In this document: in pieces, positions 1-7,207 of the stretch
How positions within the stretch are numbered: the first letter of the stretch is position 1
How the letters are laid out: each line of letters opens with the position of its first letter
Assembly (NCBI GenBank): GCA_016870365.1
Contig: VGBW01000004.1
Span: forward strand, 1-64,000
Source: Actinomycetota bacterium
Lineage (GTDB): Bacteria > Actinomycetota > Actinomycetes > Nanopelagicales > Nanopelagicaceae
Length of the DNA stretch: 64,000 bases
Reading direction: 5' to 3'
Made by a program: the position numbers and the translations under genes
Notes under the pieces: generated by a model
Told to the model about the DNA's origin: nothing
Database searches by the model: none
Seen by the model: the letters and a program-made list of their open reading frames with translations, nothing else

Positions 1-109
1 GAAAGCTATAGACATCCTGCTCATCTAGAATGTCCTTCATCCAGACAAATGAGATGCCCCACATGGCAGCTACCCCAAGGAGAGCCCAGGGGGCTAATCT
101 AAGTTGCAC
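1..109 (-). CDS. EamA/DMT-family transporter, N-terminal fragment (runs off left edge)
   Basis: A frame opens with GTG at 109-107 on the minus strand and stays open to the window edge, giving 36 codons. The start MQLRLAPWALLGVAAMWGIS followed by FVWMKDIL resembles the first membrane helix of EamA (drug/metabolite exporter) permeases. The GTG shares its first G with the TAG stop of the upstream endonuclease IV gene (TAGTG), so the two are probably translationally coupled. A GAGGG Shine-Dalgarno lies in the last codons of that gene. It is the last visible member of the minus-strand operon that starts at the TPP riboswitch near 4.1 kb. Substrate cannot be told from 36 residues. Confidence 0.7.
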   Translation of the reverse strand, partial: MQLRLAPWALLGVAAMWGISFVWMKDILDEQDVYSF

Positions 110-990
110 TATTTATCCCTCATTTTCTTATCCCTCATTTTCATCAGCATGGCCACTTCTTTTCCATGCTCTGGCTCTTCACCCGGGGTTTCTAGGATTA
201 ATGGCGCATCTGCAATAGCTGGGTGGGCTAGGAGTTCGGCAAATGCTTCGATTCCTATCTCGCCCTCTCCTAGATTCTGATGCCTGTCTTTAAGAGAGCC
301 AAGCACATCCATTGAATCGTTGGCATGGATTAAATGGATGCGCTCAACACCGGCAACCTCAACCAGTAGGTCAATAGTTGCCTTCATTCCACCTTTACTT
401 TTGATGTCATGACCTGCTGCAAATACATGGCAAGTATCAAGACAGATACCAACCTTGGGATGCCACTCCAGGGCTTCAAAGTAATTATCTAGATCTTCAA
501 GACGCTTAACTAGTGACTGACCTTGGCCGGCTGTTGGTTCAAGCAGGAGCCATGGGTCTTGCTCATTCAACTCTTCTAGTATCGGCATCATCCCCTCACG
601 AATCTGTTTCAAGGCCTTTTTGACATTTCCTTCATCAACGGCCGATCCAGTATGAATCACGACACCTTTAGCTTCTATTTCGCGCCCACGTTTGAGAGAA
701 TACTTCGTCGAAGCTAATGAATTCCTATAGGTGCCTTCAGTTGGTGATCCTAGATTGATAAGAAATGGTGCATGGATATATGTCTCAATATCTAGTTCTC
801 TTGCCTTTTCAATGAATACTTCATCGGCATCATGATTTGTTTCTGGCATAGCCCAGCCTCGGGGATTCGAGGCAAAAACCTGAATTGCCTCAGCCTGAAT
901 AGTTTTGGCATATTCAATTGCGCGCTTAGCCATACCACCTGAGGTTGGCACATGCGCACCAAGGCGAGGTCTTCTCTCTGCTTTGGGCAC
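109..990 (-). CDS. nfo: Endonuclease IV (AP endonuclease)
   Basis: This 293-residue protein is a deoxyribonuclease IV: a zinc-dependent TIM-barrel enzyme that cuts DNA 5' of abasic sites in base excision repair. The N-terminus carries LGAHVPTSGG, followed by IQVFASNPRGW, YIHAPFLINL, VIHTGSA, LLLEPTAGQG, GICLDTCHVFAAGHD, HLIHANDS and LILETPGEE, which supply the usual His/Glu/Asp metal ligands. Start is GTG at 990, four bases after the stop of the PASTA kinase gene, with an AGGG ribosome site. The last ten residues contain the duplicated pentapeptide KMRDK, from a perfect 15-bp tandem DNA repeat. Confidence 0.95.
   Translation of the reverse strand: MPKAERRPRLGAHVPTSGGMAKRAIEYAKTIQAEAIQVFASNPRGWAMPETNHDADEVFIEKARELDIETYIHAPFLINLGSPTEGTYRNSLASTKYSLKRGREIEAKGVVIHTGSAVDEGNVKKALKQIREGMMPILEELNEQDPWLLLEPTAGQGQSLVKRLEDLDNYFEALEWHPKVGICLDTCHVFAAGHDIKSKGGMKATIDLLVEVAGVERIHLIHANDSMDVLGSLKDRHQNLGEGEIGIEAFAELLAHPAIADAPLILETPGEEPEHGKEVAMLMKMRDKKMRDK
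113..142. repeat. Perfect 15-bp tandem duplication at the 3' end of nfo
   Basis: Bases 113-127 and 128-142 are identical (ttatccctcattttc). The repeat is in frame and duplicates KMRDK at the C-terminus of endonuclease IV. On the minus strand each copy contains GAGGGATAA, so the copy nearest the stop provides the ribosome site of the downstream transporter gene and the other copy is a spare. Confidence 0.9.
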
Positions 991-994
991 TTAA

Positions 995-2905
995 TCACCC
1001 TACAGTGATTGTGACAGTTGAGCCACGTTTCACTTTTTCTCCCACTTTAGGTGAGATGTTGGTGACAACTTTGGTCTTCTTATTGCCTACTTTCTTGACA
1101 ATTACCTTCAATTCCAGGTCTTTAAGGGTATCGACGGCCTCGGCTTGACTTAGGGAGAACAGATTAGGGATAAAGATAAACTGTGATCCCTTAGAAACCG
1201 TTAAAGTAATGACGCTTCCCTTATCGATATCTCCACCGCTTGGCATCTGGCTAATTACTGCTCCTATAGGAAGATCTTCACTAAAGACATACTTAGTCTC
1301 AACGTCAAAACCTGCTTCAGTAAGTTCATTAAGTGCCTGCTCTCCGCTCTTTCCTTCATAGCTTGAAACTCCGACCTGCTCAATGCCTTTGGAGACATAT
1401 AGAGTTACTTGGCTATCGCGCTTAATGCGCTCGCCAACTGCCGGAGTGCTTCGCATGACAAATCCTTTAGGGAATTCCGTTGAGAACTCCTCTATTACTT
1501 GACCAGGAAGCAATTTACTATCCAGAATCAAGCCTTGAGCAATCTCTACCTTTAGGCCTTGAAGAGTTGGGACGACATATCGCTCCTTACCTTTTGAAAT
1601 TGTGACCTCAACTGTTCCATTAGGGTCAATTCGCCCGCCTCCTGCAGGATTTGAGTTAATCACCCTATTTTCTGGGATTTCTTCGCTGAATTCTTCTCGT
1701 TCAACTCTTAGATCAATGCCAAGATCGGCTAATTCACCAGTTGCTTCTTTGACCGTTAAGCCAGCAAGGGATGGAACAATCACTTTTGACCCAGGGCCAA
1801 CGATTGCATACCAAATACCAACTCCAATGGCTAATGCAATGAAAGCTGCTATCTTTCGATTGCGTTTGACGCGCTTGGATAACACCTTCTTACGGGTTGC
1901 AGAACTTTTCTCTTTTTTCATGGCGGTCTCCTGGGTCTTGGGAAGTGCAACTTCAATCTCTTTTTTCCTAGACAGGCGCTTTGTGCCAACCTTCTTGCCG
2001 GGCGTTCTTATGGCAAGTGGTGGTAGGTCAAGTTCTAAACTTAGCTGTCTCTTACGAGGATCTAACTTCTCAGAGAGCTCACGTAGTTTCTCTAGCATGA
2101 CCACTGCATCTCTTGGTCGTTTATCAGGATCGATATTAGTAGCCGATAGGACAAGTTCATCAATTTCTGTAGAGAGTCCAAGTTTAAGTGTTGAAGGAGC
2201 AGGTACTCGCTCATTTACATGTTTAATCGCTACCTGAACCGGATCTTCTCCGTGATAAGGCTTCTGTCCAGTCAAGATTTCAAAGAGAACAATTCCAAGT
2301 GAGTAGATATCACTTCTAGCATCTGCTACTCCACGTTGAACTTGTTCAGGGGAGAGATATGAAACACTTCCTAGAATGACACTTGATTCAGCGGTCATAG
2401 TGTTTCCGAGTAAGGCCCCTCTAGCCAAACCAAAGTCAGCAATCTTTATTCGCCCCTCTTTAGAGACCAAAATGTTCTCAGGTTTTATATCCCTATGAAC
2501 AATTCCTAACTTATGGGCCGCAGCCAGAGCGCTAGCAACTGGAGTGATAATCGATAAGGACCGCTCAACAGATAGTGCGCCCTGCTCAACTATGTAATCT
2601 CTTAGAGTTGCACCTTCTACCAATTCCATGACAATGAATACGCATGGAACCCCACCTTGATTCCATCCTTGATCCAAAACGGCAACGATACTGGGATGAG
2701 ATAGCGATGCGGCAGCTTTCGCCTCCCTGATAAATCTTGAGACAAATTGCTCATCTTGGGCAAGATGAGAATGCATGATCTTTACTGCAACGTGTCGATC
2801 AAGTCTTAAATCTATAGCGGCATAAATAGTCGCCATTCCGCCAGAGCCAACAACGCGGGTTAGCTGATAGCGCCCATCGATGATTTCCCCAGTTAAGTCT
2901 GACAC
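995..2905 (-). CDS. Transmembrane Ser/Thr protein kinase with four PASTA domains (PknL/PknB type)
   Basis: The 636-residue protein has a Hanks-type kinase domain (about residues 13-275): glycine loop VGSGGMATIY, ATP lysine K42, catalytic HRDIKPEN (D139), DFG at 157-159 and an activation loop rich in Thr/Ser. A basic linker and one membrane helix follow near residue 350, then four PASTA repeats (about 372-636) that in this family sense peptidoglycan or lipid II outside the cell. Start is GTG at 2905, nine bases after the preceding kinase gene. By gene order relative to idsA/crtE, metF, the DUF3040 gene and mraZ it matches mycobacterial pknL better than pknB, which sits with pbpA/rodA; this is inference from synteny. 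It lies in the operon headed by the TPP riboswitch. Confidence 0.93.
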   Translation of the reverse strand: MSDLTGEIIDGRYQLTRVVGSGGMATIYAAIDLRLDRHVAVKIMHSHLAQDEQFVSRFIREAKAAASLSHPSIVAVLDQGWNQGGVPCVFIVMELVEGATLRDYIVEQGALSVERSLSIITPVASALAAAHKLGIVHRDIKPENILVSKEGRIKIADFGLARGALLGNTMTAESSVILGSVSYLSPEQVQRGVADARSDIYSLGIVLFEILTGQKPYHGEDPVQVAIKHVNERVPAPSTLKLGLSTEIDELVLSATNIDPDKRPRDAVVMLEKLRELSEKLDPRKRQLSLELDLPPLAIRTPGKKVGTKRLSRKKEIEVALPKTQETAMKKEKSSATRKKVLSKRVKRNRKIAAFIALAIGVGIWYAIVGPGSKVIVPSLAGLTVKEATGELADLGIDLRVEREEFSEEIPENRVINSNPAGGGRIDPNGTVEVTISKGKERYVVPTLQGLKVEIAQGLILDSKLLPGQVIEEFSTEFPKGFVMRSTPAVGERIKRDSQVTLYVSKGIEQVGVSSYEGKSGEQALNELTEAGFDVETKYVFSEDLPIGAVISQMPSGGDIDKGSVITLTVSKGSQFIFIPNLFSLSQAEAVDTLKDLELKVIVKKVGNKKTKVVTNISPKVGEKVKRGSTVTITVG

Positions 2906-2914
2906 GTGGGAATT

Positions 2915-3484
2915 TTAGATGAAATTTGCTCCATCAATGCGGATAGTGGCGCAATCGCGAGTGTTGTCTGCAGCAAAGTGGAAATTCTCTCGCATCTGCC
3001 AGATCTCCATCTCCTTTTCAAGGTATGCGCCATCTCTTTGCAAGACACGTTGCAAACCCACCTGAGCTGAAATTTCAATCCAAATCAACTCATCTAGGAA
3101 TTTTCTAATTGTCTTCTGACCGGCTCCCACCCCTTCTAGAATCAAGATGTCTGGAAAAGAGAATTCAAGTAGGGGGCCAAATTTGGATTCGAGCCAGTCA
3201 TATTTTCTATATTTGAAAGGCTTTCCCTGCGATACGGGAGAGCAGATATTTATGTCCAGAACTTTGCCGAGGGCTGGAGTTAGCGCACTCTGCCAACCAT
3301 CATAGAGATCATCCATATGCACAATCTCAACTCTGGCTTCTTTGATGTTTTCTTTAAGACGATTAGCAAGAGTTGTCTTTCCTGCCCCTGCGGGGCCATC
3401 GATAGCAACTATTCGTCCTGCGTTATCTAAGGCTCTCCCTCTTTTAATGCTGGTAACGATTTGGCTAATTGTGGGCTGATTCAT
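2915..3484 (-). CDS. P-loop kinase, uridine kinase-like; candidate vitamin or nucleoside salvage kinase
   Basis: Taking ATG at 3484 (one base after the pnuC-family stop, TAATATG) gives 189 residues; a longer upstream frame would run deep into the transporter gene. Walker A is GPAGAGKTT (residues 30-38), followed by an acidic HMDDLYDGW segment and LILEGVGAGQ, as in uridine kinase/nicotinamide riboside kinase-like P-loop enzymes. No specific substrate is recognised. Position is informative: it directly follows a PnuC-family transporter under a TPP riboswitch, and PnuC-type carriers depend on intracellular phosphorylation to trap substrate. A role in thiamine phosphorylation is a testable inference; nicotinamide riboside or a pyrimidine are alternatives. 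Confidence 0.75.
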   Translation of the reverse strand: MNQPTISQIVTSIKRGRALDNAGRIVAIDGPAGAGKTTLANRLKENIKEARVEIVHMDDLYDGWQSALTPALGKVLDINICSPVSQGKPFKYRKYDWLESKFGPLLEFSFPDILILEGVGAGQKTIRKFLDELIWIEISAQVGLQRVLQRDGAYLEKEMEIWQMRENFHFAADNTRDCATIRIDGANFI

Positions 3485-3485
3485 A

Positions 3486-4070
3486 TTAGATTCGATTTGA
3501 GCTACTTGATAACTTCCTCCAACGGTATAGTCCGAAGAAAGCAATAACGGTGAATACGCCATAGAGCAAAGCAGTGAACCAATATCCCTGATTGGCATAG
3601 TGATAGGTGCCGAAAATGTCAATCACAATCCAGGCAATCCAAGTTTCATTTCTCTGAAGCACCATAGCAATTTGTGCCAGAGTACTTGAGACAAGTATGA
3701 ATGAATCTGGAAGAGTTGCAGCGGCGCCGATACTTTCAAGAGCTGGTGCGCTGATGAGCCAAGAGGCAATCAAAGCTGAGACCCAGATAAGTCTCTCCTT
3801 ATTATTCATATATCTTGGAGCAACCCCAGATGGCTTCCATCCTAGCCAGCCCCAGATTGCTGCTGCGATGAAGACAAATTGGAGAAGTGCGCTAGCAATG
3901 AGATTTACTTGATAAAAGAAGATTGCATAAAGGGATGCACTTACTACATACCAAGGCCAGGTAATTCTCGCCCCACGCGCCCCAAGGAGGACTGCAGCAA
4001 ATGAGGTAATGACGGCGCTTAACTCCAGGGCTGATACTTCATATCCCCATGCAGTGAATAAGGTAAACAT
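3486..4070 (-). CDS. PnuC-family vitamin transporter, probably thiamine-type (PnuT)
   Basis: The 194-residue integral membrane protein has about seven helices and the PnuC-family C-terminal stretch TLAQIAMVLQRNETWIAWIV followed by DIFGTYHY, then a final helix and a basic tail. PnuC-family proteins are facilitators for nicotinamide riboside, thiamine (PnuT) or riboflavin (PnuX). Sequence alone does not tell which, but the leader carries a TPP riboswitch, which favours thiamine. ATG at 4070 follows an AAGGGAG ribosome site that forms the 3' end of the aptamer. The P-loop kinase gene starts one base downstream of the stop. Confidence 0.88.
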   Translation of the reverse strand: MFTLFTAWGYEVSALELSAVITSFAAVLLGARGARITWPWYVVSASLYAIFFYQVNLIASALLQFVFIAAAIWGWLGWKPSGVAPRYMNNKERLIWVSALIASWLISAPALESIGAAATLPDSFILVSSTLAQIAMVLQRNETWIAWIVIDIFGTYHYANQGYWFTALLYGVFTVIAFFGLYRWRKLSSSSNRI

Positions 4071-4077
4071 GTTTTTA

Positions 4078-4158
4078 TCTCCCTTCCAGTTCGCATTACC
4101 GAGCTGGTCTTTCGGTCGACCTTCGATGAGGTCCTCTCAGCCAACTTTTGGCTCCCGA
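4078..4158 (-). promoter_or_regulatory. TPP (thiamine pyrophosphate) riboswitch
   Basis: Read on the minus strand, the leader has the THI-box elements in order: CGGGAGCCAA, hairpin AGCCAA-AAG-TTGGCT (P2) running into the conserved GGCTGAGAG, P3 hairpin GACCT-CATCGA-AGGTC, then CCAG-cTCG-gtaatg-CGA-a-CTGG (P4/P5) and AAGGGAG. The final AAGGGAG is also the ribosome site, about nine bases before the ATG at 4070, so ligand binding would be expected to hide it and block translation. P1 is weak (ATC/GAT plus neighbours). No terminator hairpin with a T-run is present. Confidence 0.87.
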
Positions 4159-4167
4159 TTAGTAGAA

Positions 4168-4177
4168 AGAATAGCAT
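4168..4177. promoter_or_regulatory. Overlapping divergent -10 elements (riboswitch operon and crtYc)
   Basis: On the minus strand TATTCT (4173-4168) fits the TANNNT -10 and would start the transcript near 4161, just before the riboswitch aptamer. On the plus strand TAGCAT (4172-4177) lies six bases before the crtYc GTG at 4184, predicting a leaderless crtYc mRNA. The two elements share two bases, so the promoters should be mutually exclusive. Seen in sequence; promoter function is inferred. Confidence 0.5.
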
Positions 4178-4183
4178 TAGCCC

Positions 4184-4516
4184 GTGCTCAAGTTTGGTTA
4201 TTTCGCGATGCTCGCCTTTACGGTTGTAGGCTCATTCTGGCTTGAGATTTTCTTAAAGGTTGGAGTTATGCGAAGGATTAAGCGAGCGCTGCTGGCAATC
4301 CTTCCTACTGCAACGATATTTCTGATCTGGGACTACTACGCAGTTACCTCTAGACACTGGTTCTTTGATGAGCAACAAGTGGTTGGAATCTTTGGTCCTG
4401 CCGGCGTTCCACTTGAAGAATTCCTCTTCTTTCTCGTCGTCCCCCTAGCTGCTCTCATGACTATTGAAGCTGTTAGGCGAGTAAAGCCCCTTTGGACTTA
4501 TGGTGATGAGCAATGA
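4184..4516 (+). CDS. crtYc: Lycopene cyclase, CrtYc-type subunit
   Basis: The 110-residue protein has three hydrophobic helices and the lycopene cyclase domain segment FGPAGVPLEEFLFFLVVPLA, whose PLEE acidic pair is conserved in heterodimeric CrtYc/CrtYd cyclases of actinobacteria. With CrtYd it closes the ends of lycopene to beta- (or epsilon-) rings in the membrane. Start GTG at 4184 sits six bases after a TAGCAT -10 and has no ribosome site, consistent with leaderless expression; ATG at 4208 is an alternative. The stop overlaps crtYd by four bases (ATGA). Confidence 0.88.
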   Translation: MLKFGYFAMLAFTVVGSFWLEIFLKVGVMRRIKRALLAILPTATIFLIWDYYAVTSRHWFFDEQQVVGIFGPAGVPLEEFLFFLVVPLAALMTIEAVRRVKPLWTYGDEQ

Positions 4517-4818
4517 GTTATACCCAGCTAGCTCTACTCTCTATTCCTCTGGTTTTCGTCTTCGATGTCTACATAACTAAATCTAGGATTCTAACAAGAA
4601 AGAGTTTTTGGAACGCCTACGCGATCATGCTCTTCTTTCAGATTATTACCAATTGGTGGCTAACCTCAAGAGGAATCCTTACCTACAATCCTGAAGTAAT
4701 AATTGGAGTTCGTATTGCTTCTGCTCCAGTTGAAGATCTCTTGTTTGGATTCTCTATGATTGTCATGGTGATTTCCCAATGGATCTATTGGGGAAGAAGG
4801 GGAGTGCAGGTAAACTAG
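4513..4818 (+). CDS. crtYd: Lycopene cyclase, CrtYd-type subunit
   Basis: The 101-residue partner of CrtYc has three helices and the family segment VRIASAPVEDLLFGFSMIVM, with the PVED motif mirroring PLEE in CrtYc. It is translationally coupled to crtYc through an ATGA overlap. Its TAG stop at 4816-4818 overlaps the TAG stop of the convergent crtB by two bases. Product depends on the partner: beta-carotene, gamma-carotene or an epsilon analogue. Confidence 0.88.
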   Translation: MSYTQLALLSIPLVFVFDVYITKSRILTRKSFWNAYAIMLFFQIITNWWLTSRGILTYNPEVIIGVRIASAPVEDLLFGFSMIVMVISQWIYWGRRGVQVN

Positions 4819-5723
4819 CGAGAGGCCAGAGCTGAGAAATAAGCAGGAAGTGCAGTCCTTGCCCGTCTCCAATTAGAAGTCTTAGCCCTCTTGGTAAAGA
4901 TCTGATAATCAATTTTTTCAACTTCATCAACAATTCCACAGTAGAGCTCACTTGCTGCTCTAATGCAGGCACGAGCATCAGGGCTTAATAGCTCAATTCC
5001 CTTATCTGCTTCCTTCTGTAACTGCCGCACGCGTGCGATCTGGAACTTGAGTGCTTGGATGATTTCAGGACTTACTACTCGCCTCTCTAGCATCTGGCGT
5101 TCCACGCCAAATGAGGCTAACTCCGCCATTGGTAGATAGATGCGCCCCCGCTGGAGATCCTCCCCAACATCCCTGATGAAGTTAGCTAATTGGAAAGCTA
5201 TTCCTAGTTTTTCCGCAGGGATGAGCGCCTCAGACTCTTTGCCCTTAACTGTTCCTAGAACATGGACCATCTCAAGCCCAATTACTGCAGCTGATCCATA
5301 GACATATTCCATCAGATCTTCATATTTGTCATACTGAGTCACTGTTAAATCCATCGCCATTGAGTGGAAAAATGCTTCAAAGTAGGCAATAGGGATCATG
5401 AAGCGTTGCACAGTGTCAACTAGGGCTCTTCCTATATGGTCACTACTTCGGCCCATGTAAATATCTGATAAGAGTTGATCACTCCATTTACCAAGAGCAT
5501 CAACTTTTTCTTGATTGGAAAGAGTTGAAGATAGATCATCAACAATTTCATCGGCATAGCGAGCAAAACCATAGAGAGCATGAACATAAGGGCGCTTTGC
5601 TTTGGGAAGTAGGAGAGTGGCTAAGTAGTAAGTCTTCCCATGAAGGGAGTTGAGTCGCTTGCACTCTAGATAAGATTTGCGTAGCTCTAGATCAATGATT
5701 CCAGCAGCGCTTAACTCATCCAT
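4815..5723 (-). CDS. crtB: Phytoene synthase
   Basis: The 302-residue squalene/phytoene synthase joins two geranylgeranyl diphosphates head to head to make phytoene. First aspartate-rich motif is YADEIVDD and second is RDVGEDLQRGRIYLP, both intact, with YVYGSAAVIGLEM between them. ATG at 5723 is one base after the crtI stop (TAGTATG). It is the last gene of the crtE-crtI-crtB unit and ends convergent with crtYd. Confidence 0.95.
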   Translation of the reverse strand: MDELSAAGIIDLELRKSYLECKRLNSLHGKTYYLATLLLPKAKRPYVHALYGFARYADEIVDDLSSTLSNQEKVDALGKWSDQLLSDIYMGRSSDHIGRALVDTVQRFMIPIAYFEAFFHSMAMDLTVTQYDKYEDLMEYVYGSAAVIGLEMVHVLGTVKGKESEALIPAEKLGIAFQLANFIRDVGEDLQRGRIYLPMAELASFGVERQMLERRVVSPEIIQALKFQIARVRQLQKEADKGIELLSPDARACIRAASELYCGIVDEVEKIDYQIFTKRAKTSNWRRARTALPAYFSALASR

Positions 5724-5724
5724 A

Positions 5725-7206
5725 CTATTTTACTGGCCCCAAGATTCTCTCTGCCGCAAGTCTTCCTGAGATAAGCACCATTGGGACTCCAACTCCCGGC
5801 TGGGTTCCGCTTCCAGTAAAGACCACGTTCTCATAACCTTTAGCCATATTACTTGGCCTAAATGGACCAGTTTGGAGGAAGGTGTGAGCACTAGCAAATG
5901 GCGCACCCCGCTCCATCCCCATCTCCTGCCAATCAAGTGGAGTTGTTACATGTTCGACTTCAACAGAATTTCCAAAGTCTTCATATCCTCGCGCCTGCAT
6001 AGTGGCATACATCTGATCTTTATAAACGCTCTTCATCTTCTTCCAATCGATACCAGCATCCAGGTTGGGCGTTGGGAAAAGTATGTAGTAACTATGTTTT
6101 CCACTTGGAGCAAGACTGGCATCATCTTTAGAGGGAAGCGTGACTAGAAGACTAGGGTCGCTCATTAGCTGTTTTTTCGTTATTAATTCATCAAAGACGC
6201 CATCCCAGGAGTTACCAAAGTGAATGTTGTGATGGGCTAGGTGATCATAACTCTTGGAAGAACCGGCCAAGATGGTTACACACGATGGAGAGTAATTCAG
6301 TCTCTTGACTGAAATTGGAGTCTTACCAAGCAATTCCCTCCAAGCAACAGGCAGATCTGGATTTAGTACTAATACATCACATTCAATTCTCTGACCGTCA
6401 CTAGTCATGACTGCAGTTGCTCGAGACCCGTTCTTCTCAACCTTTGTCACCGTGGTGTTGTATTCAAAGGTGACTCCATGTCTTGTCGCAGCTCCTGCAA
6501 GGGCCCTTGGAACTGCATGCATGCCGCCCTTAGGAAAGAAGACTCCATTTACTGAGTCCATATAAGCAATTACGGCATATATTGCTAGCGCTTGCTGGGG
6601 AGAGACTCCGGCATACATCGCCTGGAAAGAGTAGACGCGCTGAGTTCTAGGATCCTTGAGGAATTGCGAGACCTTAGGTGCTAGTTTTCTAAAGCCACCG
6701 AGGGCAATCAAGCGAGCAAGATTGGGAGTTAGTAGATTTAAAGGAGAGTCAATGTTTCTATCGATGAAATCATTCATCTCATACTTATACAACTTAGTGA
6801 CGAAGTCTACATACCTTCTATATCCAGCAGCTTCATCTGCGTTGATATTTTGGGCAATCTCAGCCTCCATCTGCTCAGTATTGGCATGAACATCTAGTTG
6901 AGAACCATCGGCATAGAAGGCGCGATATAAGGGTTTGAGTGGCATTAGCTCTAGCCAATCTTCAATCCTCTCTCCAACGCAGGCAAGAGCATCAGCAATC
7001 AGACCAGGCATTGTCAAAACACTTGGCCCGGTATCAAAGGAGTAACCATCTTTCTTCATAAGGCCATTTCGACCACCCGGAACTGCTTCGCGCTCCAGAA
7101 CAATTACTTCGCGCCCAGCACCTGCCAATCTAAGAGCGCAACTAAGTCCGGCAAGGCCCGCGCCAACGACAACTACTCGGTCAGTTTTTCCTTTAACTTT
7201 TCGCAC
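5725..7206 (-). CDS. crtI: Phytoene desaturase (lycopene-forming)
   Basis: The 493-residue flavoprotein begins with a dinucleotide-binding fold (VVVVGAGLAGLSCALRLA, ERxxxPGGR), has YSFDTGPSVLTMP, and ends with GSGTQPGVGVPMVLISGRL, the CrtI-family FAD signature. CrtI introduces the double bonds that convert phytoene to lycopene. Start is GTG at 7206, one base after the crtE stop. A second CrtI-like paralogue lies at 9728-11236; this copy, in operon with crtE and crtB, is the natural phytoene desaturase. Confidence 0.94.
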   Translation of the reverse strand: MRKVKGKTDRVVVVGAGLAGLSCALRLAGAGREVIVLEREAVPGGRNGLMKKDGYSFDTGPSVLTMPGLIADALACVGERIEDWLELMPLKPLYRAFYADGSQLDVHANTEQMEAEIAQNINADEAAGYRRYVDFVTKLYKYEMNDFIDRNIDSPLNLLTPNLARLIALGGFRKLAPKVSQFLKDPRTQRVYSFQAMYAGVSPQQALAIYAVIAYMDSVNGVFFPKGGMHAVPRALAGAATRHGVTFEYNTTVTKVEKNGSRATAVMTSDGQRIECDVLVLNPDLPVAWRELLGKTPISVKRLNYSPSCVTILAGSSKSYDHLAHHNIHFGNSWDGVFDELITKKQLMSDPSLLVTLPSKDDASLAPSGKHSYYILFPTPNLDAGIDWKKMKSVYKDQMYATMQARGYEDFGNSVEVEHVTTPLDWQEMGMERGAPFASAHTFLQTGPFRPSNMAKGYENVVFTGSGTQPGVGVPMVLISGRLAAERILGPVK

Positions 7207-7207
7207 T

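Noticed and set aside
1602-2237. Open frame of 211 codons on the plus strand opposite the PASTA kinase gene
   Set aside because: It is antisense to well-conserved kinase and PASTA codons, has no recognisable family, and has no ribosome site or promoter of its own.
3485-3622. Extended N-terminus for the P-loop kinase
   Set aside because: The extra 46 codons lie inside the PnuC-family gene and lack similarity to kinases; ATG at 3484 fits the tight operon spacing.
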